Source: Candidatus Methanoperedens sp. (GTDB taxonomy: Archaea > Halobacteriota > Methanosarcinia > Methanosarcinales > Methanoperedenaceae). Taken from it: 49,701 bases of DNA. The notes beneath the pieces are model-generated. The model was given only the letters and a program-made list of their open reading frames with translations, was not told the DNA's origin and ran no database searches. Location: contig VEPM01000032.1 of the NCBI GenBank assembly GCA_012026795.1, positions 1 through 49,701 on the forward strand, written 5' to 3'. The translations under genes and the position numbers were made by a program. This document shows, in pieces, positions 16,931 to 23,010 of the stretch; within the stretch, counting starts at the first letter, position 1; each line of letters starts with the position of its first letter.

Positions 16931-17551
16931 CTATCCTTCCCATCCCTGTTCTAAACCTAATATTTGATGATGCAGATCTTTCGTAGTTGCTTCACTCTCT
17001 GGCTCATATTTTCTTATATTGGGCTTGGAATATGCTCCAATAAGTGGGATTGAATTTTTATTTTCGTAAATATAATCTCCATCAACACCAATTACCTCGC
17101 ATAGCCTTTTTGCTGATTCTTTAGCGGTTTCAGATGTTCCAGCATTCCAAATTGTTTTAGAATCTCCGCTGATCATGATTAATTTTATTGTATAATAAGT
17201 TGTTCCCTCACCGTCATTCGATTCTTCAACATTGACATTCTTTATTTCTGAAAATTTTATTATCTTAGCCTCTTTCCATTTGATTTTCTTGTTAGAAACT
17301 GTCAATTTCTCCAAGATAATACTTTTTATTCCTCTGTCAAAGGTAAACTTCTCAGCCGATTTAAATGTAAAATAAAGTATAAAAAAATAGAAAAGAACAA
17401 AGAAAATGGCAGTACCAGTTGTAGGAGACATCCACATTATAAATAATAACCATATGATAGATATATATGATATCCCATTGAAAGACTGATCTTCGTGCAG
17501 AATTTCTTCAGTTTCTTTTTCATCTCTTATTATTATTTTATTTACTATCAT
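16931..17551 (-). CDS. Membrane protein with PH-like/YcxB-type cytosolic domain
   Basis: 206 residues. Two closely spaced membrane helices (about 28-47 and 49-66) form a hairpin. A domain of about 100 residues follows, starting FTFDRGIKSIILEKLTV, with alternating strands (WKEAKIIKFSEIKNVNVEE, YYTIKLIMISGDSKTIWNAG) and a helix ESAKRLCEVIGV. This resembles the PH-like fold of DUF304/YcxB-type bacterial and archaeal membrane proteins. SD AAAGGAAG is 5 nt before the ATG. It follows the SPFH gene by 45 bp and may be in its transcript. Function unknown. Confidence 0.6.
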   Translation of the reverse strand: MIVNKIIIRDEKETEEILHEDQSFNGISYISIIWLLFIMWMSPTTGTAIFFVLFYFFILYFTFKSAEKFTFDRGIKSIILEKLTVSNKKIKWKEAKIIKFSEIKNVNVEESNDGEGTTYYTIKLIMISGDSKTIWNAGTSETAKESAKRLCEVIGVDGDYIYENKNSIPLIGAYSKPNIRKYEPESEATTKDLHHQILGLEQGWEG

Positions 17552-17596
17552 ATTCTTCCTTTAATTGATGATGATTTTTCTCCTGGTTATTTCATT

Positions 17597-19477
17597 TTAC
17601 TTCATTTCTTTCTCTATCTTTTCTTTAGATCTATCAGCCAGCATAGTCGCCATCCATGTGTTGAATAAATTTCCTCCCTGTGCATCAGCGGTAACAAGAA
17701 AATCCGGAACGATCTTTATCTGTCCTGTTGAGATTTCATTGATGACTTTAATAAGCGCTAACTTATCAGGACCAATGACTTTAGCCTGTGCCTCATATGC
17801 ATCAGCAAGACCGGTTCCAGTCTCACGCTGCTTATATGCTTCACCATCTGCTTCATACTTGGTGGAATCCCGTACACCTTCTGCTCTCCTGCGTGCGGCA
17901 TCTGCCTTATCTTTCTCGATCTCAATTGATAACTTGGCATCGATTACATCTTTCTGTTTTGCAGCCCGGGAAGTTTTCTCCTGGAGCGCGATATTTTCTT
18001 CCTGGGCTTTTGCCTGCTCCTGGAACTGCTCCTGTTGCTGAATCGCGATCTCCTTATCGGTCTGTGTCTTAAGCAACGTCGGATCAACGTCAATGTAGGA
18101 TATCAATAAGTTCTGTGCTTCAACGTGATATCTTTCAAACTCTTCCCGGGCTTTCTCAAGCGCCTCTTGCTGGAGATTGGTACGCATCTGGATAAATTCT
18201 ATCGCTTTCTTTTCCCCGGCCTTATTCCTGAATGAACTGTCTATCAATGGATGCACGATCTGTTCAATGAGATTGGCTACTGAGCCGAATCTTGCGATTA
18301 TGAATGATGCGTGCTGGGGCCTGACCCTGATGATCATTCTTACATCTGCTTCGAGCTTGAAGCCGTCTTTTGACGTTAAAGTTAATTGGCTGAATTTAAA
18401 AAATTCCGTGGCTTTTTCTGAAAGGACCTCTTCCTGCGGCGGCCTCCGGGTTCTGGAGGAGGCCGTTGTCTCCAAATTCGAGACTGTCTTATGCTGCGCC
18501 CGGATATCCGTGCTTGCCGCCCAATCGATAGTAACAGCGCTCGTCGGCACGAAATATGGGGTGAAAGCAAGAAAGTTCAGGTTATATTTACCTGGCGCAA
18601 CAGGTTCTCTCCATATCCCGCGCTGGTTTTTGTCAGTAGTCAGAACAACCTCGTCTTTTTCGTGGATCTCCTGTCTTAAATTTAACTTTTTATCCATTTC
18701 AGGAGGAGTTTCTGGTTCCTTTGCCAGTTCCAGGCCGATATTGGATCGCAGGACAGCCACATATCCGGGAGGTACTTCTGCAACTTCGTATTGTTTTACC
18801 TCAAATAAATCGGGATTAATATAATATTCACCAGGCTGTAATGTATCGAGCTGCGGTCCCCTGTATCCCCCACTGTTTATAAAGGCCTGGCCATCCTGGA
18901 AAAACCTGTGGGAATCGCTTTCTTGCCTGGGAGCAATTATATATTCGGGAGATAGCGGTTTACCATCCATAGCCACCACAACACCGATCTTTTCTTCATT
19001 GATCTTTGTTATCTCTTTCCTGCTTACGATAAATGCCCTCGTATTTATTCGATAAACACCGGGGCGCAGAAGTGCTATTTGAGGACCTTTCTTACCATTA
19101 TTATCAAGGAAGGCTCTTGCATCCTGGAACTGGTTACACTCAACAGCATCACCAAGCAACCTGCCGGTAGGGATTGGTTCACCATCGACAGATTCTACTG
19201 TCCCGATCTCGGTTTCTTTAATAATAGTTACCTGTTCCTTTTCAACGTTCCATATTATCGGATTAAACCAGTAGAGGCCAGGCATCAGTGTATCTGCCTG
19301 GATACCGATTTCACCATGCCTGGCAATTACCTGTCCCTGCGGCATTTTAGCTCCGAATATTTTCCTGGTAGTTATACCGACTTCATATCTTGCAACATAT
19401 ACCAGTCCACTTAACAAAAATATTAAAAGTATTATTCCTGAAAATGCCATGATAAACTGTGTTATTGATGCTAACAT
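17597..19477 (-). CDS. Membrane-anchored repeat plus SPFH/band-7 protein
   Basis: 626 residues from ATG 19477. A frame opens 21 bp earlier, but GGTTGGTGA then sits inside the coding region, where it would be the Shine-Dalgarno for 19477. One membrane helix (numbering from the upstream ATG, about 11-36) is followed by four copies of a module with core PGxYxxN: PGLYWFNP (73), PGVYRINT (146), PGEYYINP (222) and PGKYNLNF (302). Each is followed by a strand ending in E-V/I-T/A. The SPFH domain lies about 320-470 (ending EAQNLLISYIDVDPTLLKTQ). A long Gln/Glu/Ala-rich coiled coil (470-575) and a short tail follow. SPFH proteins build large rings or microdomains in membranes. The repeat plus SPFH plus helix order recalls major vault protein, but no homology is claimed. 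Confidence 0.82.
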   Translation of the reverse strand: MLASITQFIMAFSGIILLIFLLSGLVYVARYEVGITTRKIFGAKMPQGQVIARHGEIGIQADTLMPGLYWFNPIIWNVEKEQVTIIKETEIGTVESVDGEPIPTGRLLGDAVECNQFQDARAFLDNNGKKGPQIALLRPGVYRINTRAFIVSRKEITKINEEKIGVVVAMDGKPLSPEYIIAPRQESDSHRFFQDGQAFINSGGYRGPQLDTLQPGEYYINPDLFEVKQYEVAEVPPGYVAVLRSNIGLELAKEPETPPEMDKKLNLRQEIHEKDEVVLTTDKNQRGIWREPVAPGKYNLNFLAFTPYFVPTSAVTIDWAASTDIRAQHKTVSNLETTASSRTRRPPQEEVLSEKATEFFKFSQLTLTSKDGFKLEADVRMIIRVRPQHASFIIARFGSVANLIEQIVHPLIDSSFRNKAGEKKAIEFIQMRTNLQQEALEKAREEFERYHVEAQNLLISYIDVDPTLLKTQTDKEIAIQQQEQFQEQAKAQEENIALQEKTSRAAKQKDVIDAKLSIEIEKDKADAARRRAEGVRDSTKYEADGEAYKQRETGTGLADAYEAQAKVIGPDKLALIKVINEISTGQIKIVPDFLVTADAQGGNLFNTWMATMLADRSKEKIEKEMK

Positions 19478-19514
19478 TTTTTCACCAACCTTTTTCATTT
19501 AAAAACAGGAGGTA

Positions 19515-19536
19515 GAGGAGAAATTTATTTCTCCTC
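19515..19536 (-). terminator. Hairpin between the secreted-repeat and SPFH genes
   Basis: GAGGAGAAAT, loop TT, ATTTCTCCTC: a perfect 10-bp stem about 30 bp beyond the stop of the 19566-20486 gene on the minus strand. A T-run (GTTTTTAAATG) follows after about 10 nt. It is likely a terminator or an mRNA 3-prime stabilising hairpin. Confidence 0.55.
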
Positions 19537-19565
19537 CTTTATGTATGGGCTAAGCTTATTTTTCA

Positions 19566-20486
19566 CTATAGGATCATGTCGTTGTTAGTTATAGTACAGG
19601 TCTTAATTTCACCGCCTGTTATGTAACCACTGCAATCACCTGAGTATGAATCAGAATAATCCCATCTGGAATATTCTCCTACATAATAGTAGCCCTCATA
19701 GACTGTTACATTAGTGCCCGGCTCATCATTACCGGGGAACGATTGCCATTCGTCAGATGATACATACATCGTGAAATCGGATGGTATAGCAGTGCCACCG
19801 TTGTCGTTGATCACTTTTTTGATAACTGTTATTTGAGCCTTCGGTCTGTCGTCGTTGGTTATAGTGCAGGTTTTGGTTTCGCCCAAGTTAATTTGACCGT
19901 TGCACTCTGGTGAATATGACGAGATATAATCTTGGTTCCAGTCTTCGTACACGCTATAGTATCCCTGACCAATTTTTATATCGGTACCAGTTTCAGAACC
20001 TGAGAATGACCACAATGAAGGGTTGTTACCGTATATTGACATTGTGAAGTTAGATGCATTTGCCGTGCCTCCGTTATCATTAATTACATGTTTGATGACT
20101 TTTAAATGCGGAGCTATATCATCATTGGTTATTACACACGTTTTAGCTTCGTTATTATTTATGCGTCCCGAGCAACCCGGTGAATATGATACATTATAGC
20201 CTTTTACCGCAAGTTCAGCTACTTTATATTCACTATTTTTCATAGTAACAGTTGTTCCGGTCTCTGAACCACTGAAGATAGCGGGTGATGGATCTTTGGC
20301 TGTAACGGTTGCTGAAAAATCAGATGCTTTCATTGATCCGCCGTCATCATTGATTACGTTTATGAAAACTACCAGCGTTGGTTGTTTATCTGAGGCTGCA
20401 TAAACTTGGAAAACGTTGCCCATAAGCAATATAGTTATTGCAGCTATGGACAGCAGCACAAGTTTTGTTTTGTTTCTAACAATCAT
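19566..20486 (-). CDS. Secreted protein of three prealbumin-like repeats
   Basis: 306 residues. Signal peptide 1-31 (LVLLSIAAITILLMGNVFQVYA). Three homologous ~90-residue repeats begin near 37, 128 and 219. Each has the plan VxKxVINDNGGT...SDFT...GSETGT.V...GYY.V.E...YxxSYSxxCSGxI..GExKTCTITNDD. This is the prealbumin/transthyretin-like fold of SpaA-type or DUF11-like surface proteins. Two Cys per repeat suggest one disulfide each. SD AAAGGAGAT is 6 nt before the ATG. The gene has a leader of about 190 nt from promoter element B. No C-terminal anchor is visible, so it may be free or associated with the S-layer. Function unknown. Confidence 0.8.
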   Translation of the reverse strand: MIVRNKTKLVLLSIAAITILLMGNVFQVYAASDKQPTLVVFINVINDDGGSMKASDFSATVTAKDPSPAIFSGSETGTTVTMKNSEYKVAELAVKGYNVSYSPGCSGRINNNEAKTCVITNDDIAPHLKVIKHVINDNGGTANASNFTMSIYGNNPSLWSFSGSETGTDIKIGQGYYSVYEDWNQDYISSYSPECNGQINLGETKTCTITNDDRPKAQITVIKKVINDNGGTAIPSDFTMYVSSDEWQSFPGNDEPGTNVTVYEGYYYVGEYSRWDYSDSYSGDCSGYITGGEIKTCTITNNDMIL

Positions 20487-20608
20487 ATTTTATCTCCTTT
20501 ATTTTTCAGGTTATTTTCGGTAATATATCGAAGGTCATTGCACTTTTACCAGTGCTCGTTGATGTATTCGCCACACTACTATCATATCAGCTTTCGATTG
20601 CAGGATGA

Positions 20609-20639
20609 AATCGAGATATTTTTATTATGTATCTCGATT
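20609..20639 (-). promoter_or_regulatory. Leader hairpin in the 5-prime UTR of the secreted-repeat gene
   Basis: AATCGAGATA and TATCTCGATT form a perfect 10-bp stem with an 11-nt loop. It lies between element B and the start codon at 20486, within the predicted leader. It could be an RNA switch, a stabiliser or a DNA operator. Confidence 0.45.
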
Positions 20640-20699
20640 GTTTGCTGCCAACGATACCTGACAGCATAGTAGATTATTTGTATACAATTATTACAATTC

Positions 20700-20776
20700 T
20701 TATAATATTTGTTACCCGAAAACCGGAACAGATGGGATTTTGTTACGGAAGTGGCGTAACAAATCTGTTTCTAACT
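20700..20776 (-). promoter_or_regulatory. Promoter element B, near-copy of element A
   Basis: 67 of 77 bases match element A without gaps. On the minus strand it ends in ATTATAA (20700-20706), serving the secreted-repeat gene. The 8-bp inverted repeat (20740-20747 and 20755-20762) is perfectly kept, and the three core segments around both dyads are unchanged. On the other side it lies about 80 bp from the radical SAM fusion gene, so a bound regulator could affect both directions. Confidence 0.65.
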
Positions 20777-20854
20777 TTTATTTAATAAATATGAAGAATG
20801 TATTTATATGTGATCCAATTAATAACAATGTTCAAGAGAGAATATAATAATATC

Positions 20855-22981
20855 ATGGAAAAAAGATGTTATTTTATGAATGAATTTAATGTAGATCCTG
20901 ATGAAATTAAATTTTATTTAGAATCAAAACCTGAGAACATTGATGTGGTACTTGAGAAAGCGGAAAAATTGCAGGGATTGGATTTCGGAGATATTGCCAC
21001 ACTTCTTCATATTAATCCCGATCCCAATAATAAAGATTTTAACACCCTACTAGAAACTGCAAAGCGTATCAGAAGCGATATTCTTGGAAATGAAATAAAC
21101 CTGGCTGTTCCTCTTTACGTTACAAATTATTGTATGAATAAATGTCCTTATTGTGCATTCAATCGTAATAATTATAGTAACGGCAGAACCCGTTTGACTT
21201 TTGGCCAATATTGTAAAGAAATTGAATATTTGATAGCGAAGAATTTTAAGACAATAGAGCTGGTTTTTTCAGACGACCCGGAAATTGGCATACAGGAAAT
21301 GACGAAATATATAGAGCATCTGAGAAATAAACTTGGACAGGGAGAAAATGGGATGATTGGTTTGAACTCTTCTCCATTATCACTGGAAGACTATAGATCG
21401 TTGAAAAGTAGGGGTTTAGATATCGTACTTTCATGGCAGGAAACATATCACAGGAAAACTTACGACGAGCTTCATAAAGAATGTGTTTCTAAAAAAGATT
21501 TCCAGTATAGATTAGGAACCCAGGAAAGAATATATAATAGTGGAATAAGAAATGCCGGGATTGGTGTACTGCTGGGCTTGTATGATTTTAATTTCGAAAT
21601 CATGGCATTAATCCGGCATGGATTGTATTTAAGGGAAAAATTTGACCGTTTTCCCATAGTTGGGATACCTCGTTTGAAAAAAGCCAACAGAATGTTATTC
21701 CATCCAGAGCAGGAGTATCAAGTTTCTGATAACCAGCTGAAACTTATCACTGCAATCATCAGGCTGGCATTACCATACTCGCATATTTTCATAAGTACGA
21801 GGGAAAATAAAGATTTGATAATAGATTTATTAAAGGCAGGTGGAGGATCCATCTCGGCGGCTCTTTGCAGCGTTGCTCCAGGTTATATCACCAATAAGAA
21901 ATCCGGATTGAATCAATTTGAGGTTTCTTCATATGAGCCTGCTGAAATGGAACAGAGTTTAGAAAAAAATAATTTTATTCCTACATATAATCCTCCATTT
22001 TTTGACAATGTTGATCTAAAATCATTGATTCCTGAGATATTTAAGGGAAATGCAGCTTTATTTATAGGTTCTGGATTAACCGGTGCTGTAACAGACTGCA
22101 ACTCTTCTATCTTTAAAAAAATAGCAGATATTTTAACTATTAAAAATATTATTAACATAAATTGCGATAGCATTCTGGAAGATGCAATTAAACAGCGTAG
22201 GGGCAGAATCAATCTAATTCAAGAAGATAAGGATATGCTGGAAATGGAATCAGATACAACAATTTACAAAATGCCCAGTTCCATTGATCCGCTTATGTTC
22301 AATAAACTCGAGGAGCTTTTTTTTACAAGAGCTATTTTATTTGTTGGATATGATATAAATAATGATAAAATTAATACCATTATTAAAAAAACCAAGCAAC
22401 GTTTAGAGAATAGGGTTCGGTTCTATGTTATTATAAGGAATCCAGCAGAAGTTGAAATTCGTTTTTGGAAGAGCAATAATGCTAAGATATTCAACGTAGA
22501 TATCGAACACTTTTTCGAAATCCTGGCTGAAAAACTCAGAACAGATCCCATAATAAACAGATATACCTTTAATGCACTGTGGGAAGTAAGAAAACAGATG
22601 GAGATGAACTCAGTAAGTCTTGCCGCAAGGTATAGGGGAACACATGACATAGAGGCTCTGGAGTCTATTTTAGAAAAATTTGAAGTAGCTCTTAAGGATG
22701 AGATAACAAGAGAAACGGGTGTATTCTGGGGTTATGATTTTGATTTCCACGTAGGGATATCTTCAGCAAGCGGAAATAGTTCATTTTATGATATTTGCAG
22801 GTTGCTGTATAGATCATTATCTACATTAAGCAGGCAAGCTCAATCCATGGAGACTTTAAAACAACATAGAGAAATACTGGATGCCATCAGGAATAAAGAT
22901 GAAGATAGGGCAGTTAAACACATGGAAGATCATATTGATTATGTAAGGGAAATCTGGGAGCGGGGATTAAATCCCAGATAA
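20855..22981 (+). CDS. Radical SAM (ThiH/HydG-like) - SIR2-like - FCD fusion protein
   Basis: 708 residues from ATG 20855; ATG 20876 is equally possible, and the frame opens at 20798. Numbering here is from 20798. Domain 1, about 65-400: ThiH/HydG/BioB-type radical SAM with the cluster motif C112-x3-C116-x2-C119 in YCMNKCPYCAFNR. The barrel follows (IELVFSDDPEIG, VLLGLYDFNFEIMALIRHGLYL, ALCSVAPGY). Domain 2, about 415-580: SIR2-like Rossmann segment with ALFIGSGLTGAV, ININCDSILEDAI and ILFVGYDINNDKINTII. The usual K-x-H-G-S motif reads KMPSSID, without the catalytic His. Domain 3, about 585-722: FCD ligand domain of GntR/FadR regulators with the metal set D647, H651, H690, H712. No HTH is present. 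Radical chemistry plus nucleotide and ligand sensing in one chain is inferred; the substrate is unknown. Convergent with the AAA-HEAT gene. Confidence 0.78.
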   Translation: MEKRCYFMNEFNVDPDEIKFYLESKPENIDVVLEKAEKLQGLDFGDIATLLHINPDPNNKDFNTLLETAKRIRSDILGNEINLAVPLYVTNYCMNKCPYCAFNRNNYSNGRTRLTFGQYCKEIEYLIAKNFKTIELVFSDDPEIGIQEMTKYIEHLRNKLGQGENGMIGLNSSPLSLEDYRSLKSRGLDIVLSWQETYHRKTYDELHKECVSKKDFQYRLGTQERIYNSGIRNAGIGVLLGLYDFNFEIMALIRHGLYLREKFDRFPIVGIPRLKKANRMLFHPEQEYQVSDNQLKLITAIIRLALPYSHIFISTRENKDLIIDLLKAGGGSISAALCSVAPGYITNKKSGLNQFEVSSYEPAEMEQSLEKNNFIPTYNPPFFDNVDLKSLIPEIFKGNAALFIGSGLTGAVTDCNSSIFKKIADILTIKNIININCDSILEDAIKQRRGRINLIQEDKDMLEMESDTTIYKMPSSIDPLMFNKLEELFFTRAILFVGYDINNDKINTIIKKTKQRLENRVRFYVIIRNPAEVEIRFWKSNNAKIFNVDIEHFFEILAEKLRTDPIINRYTFNALWEVRKQMEMNSVSLAARYRGTHDIEALESILEKFEVALKDEITRETGVFWGYDFDFHVGISSASGNSSFYDICRLLYRSLSTLSRQAQSMETLKQHREILDAIRNKDEDRAVKHMEDHIDYVREIWERGLNPR

Positions 22982-23010
22982 TCGCATATTCATCAAATTA
23001 TATATATATA

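Larger units (their letters stand above)
20487..20854. other. Divergent regulatory region
   Basis: 368 bp between the secreted-repeat gene and the radical SAM fusion gene. It holds the leader hairpin (20609-20639), promoter element B (20700-20776) and, on the plus strand, TATA-like stretches near 20780-20793 and 20802-20812. A 19-codon extension of the fusion gene to 20798 is open but lacks a Shine-Dalgarno. Confidence 0.6.
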
